Assembly (NCBI GenBank): GCA_002287035.1
Contig: NSKG01000014.1
Coordinates: forward strand, 21,921-85,920
Length of the DNA stretch: 64,000 nucleotides
Source of the DNA: Pseudomonas sp. WN033
GTDB taxonomy: Bacteria > Pseudomonadota > Gammaproteobacteria > Pseudomonadales > Pseudomonadaceae
Direction: 5' to 3'
A model generated the notes under the pieces. It ran no database searches. It saw only the letters and a list, made by a program, of their open reading frames with translations, and was not told the DNA's origin. This document shows, one piece after another, positions 17,240-26,166 of the stretch (positions within the stretch are counted from its first letter, which is position 1; each line of letters begins with the position of its first letter). Position numbers and translations under genes: made by a program.

Positions 17240-20200
17240 GTACTGAGCAGTTGCCGCTGGCGCTACGCTGCCCGCTGCGTGGCAGTCGCCTGATCGAGGC
17301 CAGTGCCGGCACCGGCAAGACCTTCACCATTTCGGCGCTGTATCTGCGTCTGGTGCTGGGGTTGGGCAACGCGGCCGATTTTCCCCGCGAGCTGTTGCCT
17401 TACCAGATTCTGGTGGTGACCTTCACCGATGCAGCAACCCAGGAGCTGCGTGACCGCATCCGTGCGCGTCTGGTTGAGGCCGCCCAGGCGTTTCGTGACG
17501 AGCTGGCTGAGCCCGACCCGATTATCACCAGTCTGCGCGCTCAGACCCCGGCAGCGCAGTGGCCCAGCTGCGCCCGCAAGCTCGAGATCGCGGCCCAGTG
17601 GATGGATCAGGCGGCAGTCTCGACCATCCACAGCTGGTGTCAGCGCATGCTGCGTGAGCATGCCTTCGACAGTGGCAGCCTGTTCGAGCAGAGTCTGGAA
17701 ACCGATCAGCGCGAGCTGCTGGCCGAGGTGGCCCGGGACTACTGGCGACTGCACTGTTACCCGTTGCAGGCTCAGGCCCTGGCCTGGGTGGCGCAGCACT
17801 GGCAGCATCCGGATCAACTGTTGCAGGCGCTGCGGCCGCTGCTCGGCGAGCCGGTCACAGCAAGCGCCGAGCCCGGCTTGCAGGGCCTGATCGACCAGGC
17901 CCTGACTGAGCAGGCCCGGCAACTGGCGGAACTCAAGGCGCCCTGGCTGGTCTGGGCTGACGAGCTGGAGCTGTTGCTCGAGCAGGGGGTGGCGCAGAAA
18001 CTGGTCGATGGACGCAAGCTCCAGCGGCGCTACTACGCACCTTGGTTCGAGCAGTTGCGGCAGTGGGCAGGCGATCCGCAGCAGGTGGCACTGGCCCTGC
18101 CGGAGGCAGCCTGGAACCGGCTCAGTGAAGAGGGGTTGGACGAGGCCTGGAAACAGGGCGCGCCACCGACTCATCCGGCGCTGCGGCAATTGCCGCAGTT
18201 GCGTCAGGCGCTGGCACAACTGCCCGGCCCCCAGCAACCGGCCCTGCGGCATGCCGCAGGCTGGGTCGCCGAGCGTTTCGAGGCGGAAAAGCGCCGTCGC
18301 GCGCAGATGGGTTTTGATGACATGCTGACCCGCCTGGACGCTGCCCTGAAGGGGCCCAACGGTCCGCGCCTGGCCGAAGTGATTCGCCAGCAGTTCCCGG
18401 TTGCCCTGATCGACGAGTTTCAGGATACCGATCCGTTGCAGTACCGGATCTTCGACGCCATCTACCGGGTTGCCGAAAATGATCAGGACAGCGCCCTGCT
18501 GCTGATCGGCGATCCGAAACAGGCGATCTACGCCTTTCGCGGTGCCGATATCTTCACCTATCTGCAGGCCCGTAGCGCCACTGCGGGCCGGCATGAAAAC
18601 CTCGACACCAACTACCGCTCCAGCCAGGCCATGGTGGCGGCGGTCAACCGGGTGTTCGGGCAGGCTGAAACCAACAACCCGCGCGGGGCTTTCCTATTCC
18701 GCGCCACCGGGCACAATCCGCTGCCGTTTTTGCCGGTCCAGGCTCAGGGCCGGAGTGAGCAATGGACCCTGGAGGGGCACCCGGCAGCGGCGTTGACGGC
18801 CTGGTATCTGCCTAGTGAAACACCACTTAGCGGTGAAGCTTACCGCGAAGCAATGGCTGAGCGTTGTGCCAGTGCCATGGTCGAGCTGCTGCAGACTGGC
18901 CAGCGCGGCGCTGCCGGCTTCTGGCGTGACGAGGTGCTGGTACCGGTCAAACCGGCGGACATGGCGGTGCTGGTGCGTACCGGTCGCGAGGCCCAGTACA
19001 TCCGTCAGGCGCTGGCCGAGCGCGGGGTACGCAGCGTCTATCTGTCGGACAAGGACTCGGTGCTCGACAGTCTTGAAGCCCGTGACCTGCTGCGCTGGTT
19101 ACGCGCTTGCAGCGAGCCGGGCAACGATCGCTTGCTGCGCGCCGCGCTGGCCAGCCCGACCCTGAATCTGAGCTGGGCCGAGCTGGAGCGGCTGAACCAG
19201 GATGAGCGTTACTGGGAGCAGCGCGTCGATCAGTTCCGTGATTACCGGCGGCTGTGGCTGCGCCAGGGCGTGCTGCCGATGTTGCATCGGCTGCTGCACG
19301 ACTTCGGCTTGCCGGCCCGACTGCTGCAACTGGGCGATGGCGAGCGCCGGCTGACCAACCTGCTGCACCTGGCCGAACTGCTACAACGCGCCGCCCGTGA
19401 GCTGGATGGTGAACAGGCGTTGATCCGTCATCTGGCCGAGCAGATCCAGCAGCCCGGTGCCAGCGCCGCCGACGAGCAGGTGCTGCGATTGGAAAGCGAT
19501 GCCGAGCTGGTCAAGGTGGTGACCATCCACAAGTCCAAGGGTCTGGAATATCCGCTGGTGTTCCTGCCGTTCATTGCCGACTGCCGCCCGGTCGATGGCC
19601 GTCAGCCGCTGCGGGTGCACGATGGCGAGCGTAGCCAACTGGTACTTGAGCCGGATGACGAGACCCTGCGCCGGGCCGACGATGAGCGCCTGGGTGAGGA
19701 TCTGCGTCTGCTGTATGTGGCCCTGACCCGAGCCCGGCACGCCTGCTGGCTGGGGCTGGCCGACCTGAAAAAGGGTCAGGGCAAGACCTCGACTCTGCAC
19801 CGCAGCGCAGTTGCCTGGCTGCTCGCAGGTGGTCAGCCATTGCCGGAGTCGGCGGCGCTGCCGCGTTGGCTGGCCGCGTGGGAGCAGCCCGGTGAGATCG
19901 AGGTGCTGCCGGCACCTGAGCCGCAAGCCCAGGTGTACCAGCCGCCGCTGCCGACGCAGACTGAACTGCGCGAGCGTCAGCCCGTGCACCGGCGCTTTCA
20001 GAACTGGTGGATCGGCTCCTACAGCGCCCTGGTCAGCGGTAGCGAGGCGCCTGATAGTGCGTTGTCCGAGCATCTGGGCGATGACGAGCGCAGCAACCGC
20101 TTTGTGCCGCTGCGCCAGGGTGAGACGCCTACCATTCACCGCTTCCCGCGTGGCCCGCAGCCGGGAACTTTTATTCATGGGCTGCTGGAGCTGGCCGGGC

Positions 20201-20874
20201 GTGAGGGTTTTGCCCGCCTGGCCGAGCCCGCGCGCGGCCTTGAACTGTTGGCGGCGCGTTGTCAGCGCCGTGGCTGGGGCGAGTGGAGTACTTGTCTGAG
20301 CGACTGGTTGGGGCAACTGCTGTGCCATCCCGGTCTGCTGCCGGATCAGCCACTGGCGCTGGCGGATCTGCTGCCGGGAGCCTACCAGAGCGAACTGGAG
20401 TTCATGTTCAGCGCCGAGCGGGTCGATGCCCGGCAGATCGATGCCCTGGTCTGCGCCGGGACCCTGGATGCCCAGCCCCGTCCGCAACTGGCCGCCGAGC
20501 GCCTGAATGGCCTGTTCAAGGGCTTTATCGATCTGGTGTTCGAACATCAGGGCCGCTACTGGGTACTCGACTACAAGTCCAACTGGCTCGGCCAGGGGCC
20601 GGCCGACTACACCCCGGCAGCGATGCAGCGCAGCATTCTTGAACACCGCTACGACCTGCAGTACGTGTTCTATCTGCTGGCCCTGCATCGGCAATTGCGG
20701 GCCCGACTGCCGGATTACGACTATGACCGCCATATCGGCGGTGCCATTTACTGGTTTGTGCGCGGGGTCGAGGCGGATAGCGGCGGGCTCTGGCACGCCA
20801 AGCCGCCGCGTACCCTGATTGAAGCTCTGGACCGGCTGTTTGCCGGCCAGGCGCTGGAGGTTGTCGATGGTTGA
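17236..20874 (+). CDS. recB: exodeoxyribonuclease V subunit beta (RecB)
   Basis: This 1,212-residue protein is the 3'-5' helicase and nuclease subunit of RecBCD. The Walker A loop ASAGTGKTF has its lysine at residue 28, motif II is LIDEFQDTDP, and later helicase motifs include IGDPKQAIYAFRGAD and VVTIHKSKGLEYPLVFLP. The C-terminal nuclease domain keeps its acidic and lysine residues in GFIDLVFEH and WVLDYKSNW (about residues 1096-1116). It starts within the recC stop (ATGA overlap) and overlaps recD by 8 bp, so the three subunits are translationally coupled. Confidence 0.97.
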   Translation: MSTEQLPLALRCPLRGSRLIEASAGTGKTFTISALYLRLVLGLGNAADFPRELLPYQILVVTFTDAATQELRDRIRARLVEAAQAFRDELAEPDPIITSLRAQTPAAQWPSCARKLEIAAQWMDQAAVSTIHSWCQRMLREHAFDSGSLFEQSLETDQRELLAEVARDYWRLHCYPLQAQALAWVAQHWQHPDQLLQALRPLLGEPVTASAEPGLQGLIDQALTEQARQLAELKAPWLVWADELELLLEQGVAQKLVDGRKLQRRYYAPWFEQLRQWAGDPQQVALALPEAAWNRLSEEGLDEAWKQGAPPTHPALRQLPQLRQALAQLPGPQQPALRHAAGWVAERFEAEKRRRAQMGFDDMLTRLDAALKGPNGPRLAEVIRQQFPVALIDEFQDTDPLQYRIFDAIYRVAENDQDSALLLIGDPKQAIYAFRGADIFTYLQARSATAGRHENLDTNYRSSQAMVAAVNRVFGQAETNNPRGAFLFRATGHNPLPFLPVQAQGRSEQWTLEGHPAAALTAWYLPSETPLSGEAYREAMAERCASAMVELLQTGQRGAAGFWRDEVLVPVKPADMAVLVRTGREAQYIRQALAERGVRSVYLSDKDSVLDSLEARDLLRWLRACSEPGNDRLLRAALASPTLNLSWAELERLNQDERYWEQRVDQFRDYRRLWLRQGVLPMLHRLLHDFGLPARLLQLGDGERRLTNLLHLAELLQRAARELDGEQALIRHLAEQIQQPGASAADEQVLRLESDAELVKVVTIHKSKGLEYPLVFLPFIADCRPVDGRQPLRVHDGERSQLVLEPDDETLRRADDERLGEDLRLLYVALTRARHACWLGLADLKKGQGKTSTLHRSAVAWLLAGGQPLPESAALPRWLAAWEQPGEIEVLPAPEPQAQVYQPPLPTQTELRERQPVHRRFQNWWIGSYSALVSGSEAPDSALSEHLGDDERSNRFVPLRQGETPTIHRFPRGPQPGTFIHGLLELAGREGFARLAEPARGLELLAARCQRRGWGEWSTCLSDWLGQLLCHPGLLPDQPLALADLLPGAYQSELEFMFSAERVDARQIDALVCAGTLDAQPRPQLAAERLNGLFKGFIDLVFEHQGRYWVLDYKSNWLGQGPADYTPAAMQRSILEHRYDLQYVFYLLALHRQLRARLPDYDYDRHIGGAIYWFVRGVEADSGGLWHAKPPRTLIEALDRLFAGQALEVVDG

Positions 20875-22936
20875 GCGCCAATCCGAACAGGCTGACCTGT
20901 TTGCCATCCCGCCGGCCCCGGCGCCGCTGCATGACAGCCAGGCGCTGTTGGCGCTGCTCGATCGCTGGCAGAGCAATGGCTGGTTGCGGGCGCTGGACCG
21001 GGCGCTGGTCGGGCTGTTGCTGGAACAGCAGCCTGAAGCGGACCCCAGGGTGCTGCTGGCCGCCGCCCTGGTCAGTCACCAGCTCGGCCATGGGCATGTC
21101 TGCCTGGATCTGGCCGCGACCCTGAGCGAGCCGGACTTCGCCCTGTCGTTGCCACCCGATGGTGAGACCGGCAGCGATGCTCTGCTGCCCTCGCAAGTGC
21201 TCGGTGGGTTGAGTGTTGCCGACTGGCGTGCGGCGCTGGCCGCCAGTGCGCTGGTCGACAGCCGGCAACCGGCCGAGGGCAACCGGCCGCTGGTGCTGGT
21301 TGGCGAGCGGTTGTACCTGCGTCGTTACTGGCATTACGAGCGCCAGGTGGTCGACAGTCTGGGCCGCCGGCTGGGCCAGCCGCTGCCCCAGGCGGCTGAC
21401 CTGCCGGCGCGTCTGCAACAGCTGTTTGCCACCAGCCAGCAACGCCCGGACTGGCAATTGCTGGCCTGCGCGCTGGCTGCGCGTGGGCGTTTCAGCATCA
21501 TTACCGGCGGCCCCGGCACCGGCAAGACCACTACCGTGGTGCGCCTGCTCGGTCTGCTCCAGACTCCGGCGGTGGCGGCCGGCCAGCCGCTGCGCATTCG
21601 CCTGGCCGCGCCGACCGGCAAGGCCGCCGCGCGCCTGACCGAGTCGATTGGCCAGCAGGTTGGTGCGCTGGCACTGGATGAGGCGGTCAAGGCGGCGATC
21701 CCGACCGAGGTCAGCACCCTGCACCGGCTGCTCGGCAGTCTGCCGGACAGCCGTCACTTCCGCCATCATGCCGGCAACCCGCTGGCGCTGGATGTGCTGG
21801 TGGTCGATGAAGCGTCGATGATCGATCTGGAAATGATGGCCTGCCTGCTCGCCGCCTTGCCCGAGCAGGCACGGCTGATTCTGCTGGGCGACAAGGACCA
21901 ACTGGCTTCGGTCGAGGCCGGCGCGGTACTGGGCGATCTGTGTCGGCGCGCCGACGGCGGCTGGTACAGCGCTGAGACCCGGGCCTGGCTGGAACAGGTC
22001 AGTGGCCAGTCGCTGGCCGAGACCGGATTGCACGAAGGGCAGGCCGACACCCATGCACTGGAGCAGCAGACCGCGATGCTGCGTCACTCGCACCGTTTTG
22101 GTCGTGACAGCGGGATTGGCGAGCTGGCCCGGGCGGTCAATCGCTGTGACGCTGAACAGGCCCGGCAACTGCTGAGCCGCGGCGGCTTCAGTGATATCCG
22201 CAGCCGGCCGTTGAGAGGCCCGGGTGATCCGGCCTTTGCTGCGTTGGTGCTGGGCGAGGGCGGCCTGCCCGGCTATGCCGGCTACCTTGAGCAACTGAGC
22301 CAGGGGCGCCCGGGAGCGCAGGCCGGCGGTGGTGATCCGGCCTGGGAACAGTGGGCCAGATCGGTGCTGCAGGCCTTTGATCGGTTCCAGCTGCTGTGCG
22401 CGGTGCGCAAGGGCGACTGGGGCGATGAGGCGGTCAATCAGCGGGTCGCCAGCCTGCTGTACCGGCGCGGCTTGCTGGCCGGCGAGCATGGCTGGTACGA
22501 AGGCCGGCCGGTACTGGTGACCCGCAATGACTACAGTTTGGGGCTGATGAATGGCGATATCGGCATTGCCCTGCGCATCCGCGAGCCGGCGCTCAATCCT
22601 GCTGAGCCCGAGCGTGAGGCGCTGCGGGTGGCGTTTCCGCGCAACGATGGCAGTGGCGGCATTCGCTTTGTCCTGCCCAGTCGTTTGCCCGAGGTCGACA
22701 GCGTGTTCGCCATGACCGTTCACAAGTCCCAGGGCTCGGAGTTTGCCCATGCCGCACTGCTGCTGCCGCCGGCGCGTAACCCGGTGCTGACCAAAGAGCT
22801 GGTATATACCGCAATCACCCGCGCCAGTGCCCAGTTCAGCCTGCTGGAAAGCCGCGAGGGTGTGTTCGAGGAGACGGTGCGCACCCGGGTACGACGGATC
22901 AGCGGACTGGCGCTGGAGCCGGCGGGTCAGAGCTGA
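20867..22936 (+). CDS. recD: exodeoxyribonuclease V subunit alpha (RecD)
   Basis: This 689-residue protein is the 5'-3' helicase subunit of RecBCD. It has Walker A GGPGTGKTTT near residue 214, the DEAD-like box VVDEASMIDLEMM, GDKDQLASVEAGAV and the C-terminal TVHKSQGSEF with YTAITRA. ATG 20867 is preserved in the recB end with GGAGG 6 nt upstream; a longer open frame upstream lacks family similarity. Its 3' end overlaps the convergent Nudix gene by 10 bp. The recC-recB-recD order is the pseudomonad one. Confidence 0.95.
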   Translation: MVERQSEQADLFAIPPAPAPLHDSQALLALLDRWQSNGWLRALDRALVGLLLEQQPEADPRVLLAAALVSHQLGHGHVCLDLAATLSEPDFALSLPPDGETGSDALLPSQVLGGLSVADWRAALAASALVDSRQPAEGNRPLVLVGERLYLRRYWHYERQVVDSLGRRLGQPLPQAADLPARLQQLFATSQQRPDWQLLACALAARGRFSIITGGPGTGKTTTVVRLLGLLQTPAVAAGQPLRIRLAAPTGKAAARLTESIGQQVGALALDEAVKAAIPTEVSTLHRLLGSLPDSRHFRHHAGNPLALDVLVVDEASMIDLEMMACLLAALPEQARLILLGDKDQLASVEAGAVLGDLCRRADGGWYSAETRAWLEQVSGQSLAETGLHEGQADTHALEQQTAMLRHSHRFGRDSGIGELARAVNRCDAEQARQLLSRGGFSDIRSRPLRGPGDPAFAALVLGEGGLPGYAGYLEQLSQGRPGAQAGGGDPAWEQWARSVLQAFDRFQLLCAVRKGDWGDEAVNQRVASLLYRRGLLAGEHGWYEGRPVLVTRNDYSLGLMNGDIGIALRIREPALNPAEPEREALRVAFPRNDGSGGIRFVLPSRLPEVDSVFAMTVHKSQGSEFAHAALLLPPARNPVLTKELVYTAITRASAQFSLLESREGVFEETVRTRVRRISGLALEPAGQS

Positions 22937-23424
22937 GCGGCGTAGTAGTAGGCCAGCGCCGCCAGGGTAAAGCCGTCGCTCAGTTCACCGGCGAGCAGGC
23001 GTTGGCGTAACGTCTCAAGCGGTAGCAGGATCACACCGGTTACTTCGCTGTCATGCTCACCGACCCGGTCGCTGGTGCTCAGGCGGGCCAGATACAGTTC
23101 GACGCTGGAGGTCAGAATGGCGCTGTTGGGCTGGTAGTGGCCAAGTCGGGTCAGTTGCTCGGGGCGGGCCTGGTAGCCGGTTTCCTCGCGCAGCTCGCGG
23201 CAAGCGCAGGCCAGGCTGGTTTCGCCCGGCTCGCCATAGCCGCGCGGGATCTCCAGAGCCTCCCGGCGGCCCTGGGCCGGGCGCCGGGTTTGCACCAGCA
23301 CTGCCTCGCGCTCATCGACAATGGCCAGCACGGCGGCACCGTTGCACGCGCCATCCTCGACTATCCAGTGGAATCCGTCTTCGCGCACTACCCGGAACCA
23401 GGGGTTTTCGTATTGGGTGCTCAT
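22927..23424 (-). CDS. Nudix hydrolase
   Basis: This 165-residue protein carries a full Nudix box (GEPGETSLACACRELREETG, about residues 64-83), the Mg-binding site for hydrolysing nucleoside-diphosphate-linked compounds. The family resembles ADP-ribose pyrophosphatase-type Nudix proteins, but the specificity is not readable. Its start overlaps the stop of the upstream unknown gene by 4 bp, so it is the second gene of a two-gene unit that runs against recD. Confidence 0.9.
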   Translation of the reverse strand: MSTQYENPWFRVVREDGFHWIVEDGACNGAAVLAIVDEREAVLVQTRRPAQGRREALEIPRGYGEPGETSLACACRELREETGYQARPEQLTRLGHYQPNSAILTSSVELYLARLSTSDRVGEHDSEVTGVILLPLETLRQRLLAGELSDGFTLAALAYYYAAQL

Positions 23425-24380
23425 TTGATCTCCAGGCCCATGAACTGGCGCAGACGCGGGTACATGCCGAACCAGTTGCGTCGGGTCAGGTAACCTTCGC
23501 CGACATCGGTCATCTTGTCCTCCAGGTAGTTCAGCGCTTCATCGGTCAGGAATCGGGCGACTTCGCCGGCGCCCAGGCTGGAAATGAAATTGAACACCTT
23601 GAGGGGGTATTGAATCAGCTCGATCTCGCGGCGCAGTGCCTTGAAGGCGATACCCGAGTCGAGCACGGCTTCCGGCACACCCTGCAGAAAGCGGATGTTG
23701 TCCTGCAAAAAGCCCTCGTTGGGGACGGCGAACAGCGCGTTGTAGGCCGGGTCGATGACCTCGGCGCGAAACCGGGCGAAGGCGTCTTGGCCGCGGCTAT
23801 GAAAAAACGCCTGGGCGTGGCTGTACCAGTCCGAACGTGAAATGCACTGCTGGCCGCGCAGCATGAACAGCGTGCGTTCGCCATCGGATTCGAAGACCTG
23901 GCCGACCGCGTCAGGGCTGTCGAGCCGACGGAAAATCTCATCGCGCAGGCTTTCACGCGCCAGCACCAGAGTTTCCAGCTTGGGTTTGACCTCGCCCAAG
24001 GCCTGCTGCAAGCGCTGCAAGCGTTGTAGCAGCTCGCTCTGTTGTTGGCTGTTGAGCTGGCCCTTGCTTGGCGCGCCGGGCAGGCTGGAGATAATGAAAT
24101 TGTCCGGCAGCGCCTGGTAGTAGTCGAGCAGGCTGGTGTACTGGCTGAGGTTGAAACCGCGGATCACCAGTTTGCCGCTGCCTTCTTCGTTGAGGTACTT
24201 GATCACGTTCTGCTGGCTCAGGGCCTGAACCACTTCGGCATTGTCGATCAGCGCGTTGGGTGACAGCACCACTCCATCGGCAAAAGTCAGGCCGGTGAGA
24301 AAACGCTTGCGCCACTCGGGGCCGGACAGCCCGCGTACCGAGTCGCAGTTGGAAAGCAGCAGTTTTTCCTTGAACAGCAT
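23421..24380 (-). CDS. hypothetical protein of unknown family
   Basis: I do not recognise this 319-residue protein. It begins MLFKEKLLLSNCDSVRG without a signal peptide and has no transmembrane segment. Residues about 110-145 are rich in Gln, Leu and Glu and probably form a coiled coil (QQQSELLQRLQRLQQALGEV). The rest looks like a mixed, soluble, cytoplasmic fold. It precedes the Nudix hydrolase with a 4-bp overlap and stands next to recD. Reading frame and codon use match its neighbours, so it is very likely a real gene. Confidence 0.8.
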   Translation of the reverse strand: MLFKEKLLLSNCDSVRGLSGPEWRKRFLTGLTFADGVVLSPNALIDNAEVVQALSQQNVIKYLNEEGSGKLVIRGFNLSQYTSLLDYYQALPDNFIISSLPGAPSKGQLNSQQQSELLQRLQRLQQALGEVKPKLETLVLARESLRDEIFRRLDSPDAVGQVFESDGERTLFMLRGQQCISRSDWYSHAQAFFHSRGQDAFARFRAEVIDPAYNALFAVPNEGFLQDNIRFLQGVPEAVLDSGIAFKALRREIELIQYPLKVFNFISSLGAGEVARFLTDEALNYLEDKMTDVGEGYLTRRNWFGMYPRLRQFMGLEIK

Positions 24381-24445
24381 GATTGAGCCCGTGTGCGGAG
24401 ATTGTTCGCATGGTAGGCGGAGCGGCGTGATTGTGCGAGAGGGGG

Positions 24446-24473
24446 CTTGAAAATCATGGCTTTTGCCCTAGAT
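24446..24473 (+). promoter_or_regulatory. sigma-32 (RpoH)-like heat-shock promoter
   Basis: CTTGAAA (24446-24452), 13 bp, then CCCTAGAT (24466-24473) matches the heat-shock pattern CTTGAAA / CCC.AT.T at a permitted spacing. It lies 75 bp before the first of three small heat-shock genes, which supports the assignment. Confidence 0.65.
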
Positions 24474-24547
24474 CAATACTGAGTGTCGCGATAATCCCGA
24501 GAATGTCATTGCTGTCGTTTTGGTTATCAGCCACAGGAGGAGTCGTC

Positions 24548-24985
24548 ATGAACAAGACGCTGTTTCCGCGTGACCTGTTTGCCGAATTCGATCGCCTGCA
24601 GCGCAGTATGCAGGAGGCCTTCGAGCGGTCACCGGCCATTCGCGGTGTGGGACGCGGCGGTTTTCCCGCCATCAATACCGGGGTTACCCCGCAGTCTGTA
24701 GAAATCTTTGCCTTTGTGCCTGGCCTGGCGCCAGAGACGTTGGAGCTGCACTTGGAGAAGGGAGTTCTGACCCTCTCCGGCGAGCGACCCAGCGTGCATG
24801 ATCCAGCCGACACATCACGTAACAGCCATCTTGATGAGCGCTTCAGCGGACGTTTCCGGCGAGTCATCAGCCTGCCTGACGATATCGATCCGGAGCGGGT
24901 TAGTGCCCGCTGCCGCGATGGTGTGCTGCATGTCAGCATCCAGCGTCGGGCGGCAGTTCAGCCCCGGCGCATCAGCATTCAGTAA
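24548..24985 (+). CDS. Hsp20/alpha-crystallin small heat-shock protein 1
   Basis: This 145-residue holdase-type chaperone has an N-terminal segment FAEFDRLQRSMQEAFE and an alpha-crystallin domain from about residue 45, with VPGLAPETLELHLEKG and the C-terminal GVLHVSIQRR, then a short tail PRRISIQ. Small heat-shock proteins bind unfolding proteins without ATP. The ATG at 24548 follows AGGAGGAG. It is the first of three Hsp20 genes in a row, behind a sigma-32-like promoter. Confidence 0.9.
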   Translation: MNKTLFPRDLFAEFDRLQRSMQEAFERSPAIRGVGRGGFPAINTGVTPQSVEIFAFVPGLAPETLELHLEKGVLTLSGERPSVHDPADTSRNSHLDERFSGRFRRVISLPDDIDPERVSARCRDGVLHVSIQRRAAVQPRRISIQ

Positions 24986-24996
24986 GGAGGTGTGTG

Positions 24997-25377
24997 ATGA
25001 ACTCAGCAAACGATAAGGCGCTGCAAGGGGTAGAAACTGCGCGCTTGCCGGCCATCAGCCCGGCGGTTGATGTGCTTGAGGACAGCGAGGGCATTACCTT
25101 GCTGGCCGATATGCCCGGCGTTACGCGAGAACAACTGCAAATCGATATTGAAGGCGACACCCTGACACTGGCTGGCGAAATCAGTCTGCAAACCCCTGAG
25201 GCCATGGAGGCCAGCCATGTTGAATGGCAGGTGCCGCGTTACCGGCGGGTTTTCACCCTGTCGCGTGAACTTGATCGCGACGCCATCAGTGCCCGGCTGG
25301 AACAGGGGGTCTTGCATCTGCGCATTCCCAAACTGGCCCAGGCCCAGCCACGCCGCATTGTCATCGAACCGGTCTGA
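24997..25377 (+). CDS. Hsp20/alpha-crystallin small heat-shock protein 2
   Basis: This 126-residue protein is almost only an alpha-crystallin domain: PAVDVLEDSEGITLLADMPG, the strand pair LTLAGEI, and GVLHLRIPKLAQAQPRRI with a short C-terminal tail. The strong AAGGAGG (24984-24990) sits 6 nt before ATG 24997; a GTG one codon earlier is possible. It lies 11 bp after the first Hsp20 gene. With so short an N-terminus it may form smaller oligomers or mix with the flanking paralogues; this is inference. Confidence 0.9.
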   Translation: MNSANDKALQGVETARLPAISPAVDVLEDSEGITLLADMPGVTREQLQIDIEGDTLTLAGEISLQTPEAMEASHVEWQVPRYRRVFTLSRELDRDAISARLEQGVLHLRIPKLAQAQPRRIVIEPV

Positions 25378-25388
25378 GGAGGTACTCC

Positions 25389-25895
25389 ATGGACATGCGA
25401 TATATCAAAGACAGTGCTTCGGCACTGTGGGATTCGGTGGCTGAGGGCTGGCGCCACCTGACTCGATCGGCCGGCAGCGCCCTGACCACGTTTCGCCCCG
25501 GTGACAAGAGCGATATGCCCAGTGCCGGCTCCGTCGATGACGAGCATTACCTGCCGACCCAGAGCTGGTCGATGCTGGGTGGCGATCTGTTCGAGGACGA
25601 TCAGCGTTTGGTGGTGCGTCTGGAAGTGCCGGGTATGCACAAGGATGACCTGGTGATCGAGGTACTGGGTGATAGCCTGGTGGTCAAGGGCGAAAAGCGT
25701 TTCGAACAGGAGTCCAGTGAGGGGCGCTGGCGGGTCATGCAGTGCGCCTATGGGAGTTTCCGTCGGGTTGTGCCGTTGCCGGCCGAGGTGGAAGCGGATT
25801 CCGCCAAGGCCAGTTATCGCGATGGCGTGCTGAGAATCGAGTTGCCAAAACGGCATCCCGGCGCAGCTCGGGGCCGGCACATCAAGGTTGAGTGA
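25389..25895 (+). CDS. Hsp20/alpha-crystallin small heat-shock protein 3
   Basis: This 168-residue protein has the longest N-terminal arm of the three paralogues (about 65 residues, starting MDMRYIKDSASALWDSV), followed by the alpha-crystallin domain with LEVPGMHKDDLVIEVLGDSL and GVLRIELPKR. The ATG follows GAGGAGG closely, 11 bp after the previous stop. The three genes thus form one short operon encoding three Hsp20 proteins with different N-terminal arms. Confidence 0.9.
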   Translation: MDMRYIKDSASALWDSVAEGWRHLTRSAGSALTTFRPGDKSDMPSAGSVDDEHYLPTQSWSMLGGDLFEDDQRLVVRLEVPGMHKDDLVIEVLGDSLVVKGEKRFEQESSEGRWRVMQCAYGSFRRVVPLPAEVEADSAKASYRDGVLRIELPKRHPGAARGRHIKVE

Positions 25896-26014
25896 GCGCC
25901 AGGGCTTTCGTGTTCTGAACCAGGTTCTGGAACAGCTGCGAGGGTGACTTGCAAGGAGTGGTCCGGGTCTTCACGAGCCCGGATCGCTCCAGTCAGGCCT
26001 CAGGCTGCCACTTG

Positions 26015-26043
26015 CTGTCAAGCTGACATTGATAGGCTATACT
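26015..26043 (+). promoter_or_regulatory. candidate sigma-70 promoter of the giant adhesin operon
   Basis: CTGTCA (26015-26020), 17 bp, TATACT (26038-26043) matches sigma-70 hexamers at the ideal spacing, 123 bp before the adhesin start. The rest of the 271-bp gap after the heat-shock operon (25896-26166) has only a weak TCCGGG/CCCGGA hairpin near 25957-25982. Confidence 0.5.
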
Positions 26044-26166
26044 CTCGCCCCAAGAATGGGCGCCATGTTTGCGCCGTAATAAGAACAACGATCAGATCCG
26101 TCACGTGTGCGGTATTCACGTACAAGGGCTGGCAGGGATGATCCGTGGGTCAGGGAGTGATGAGGT

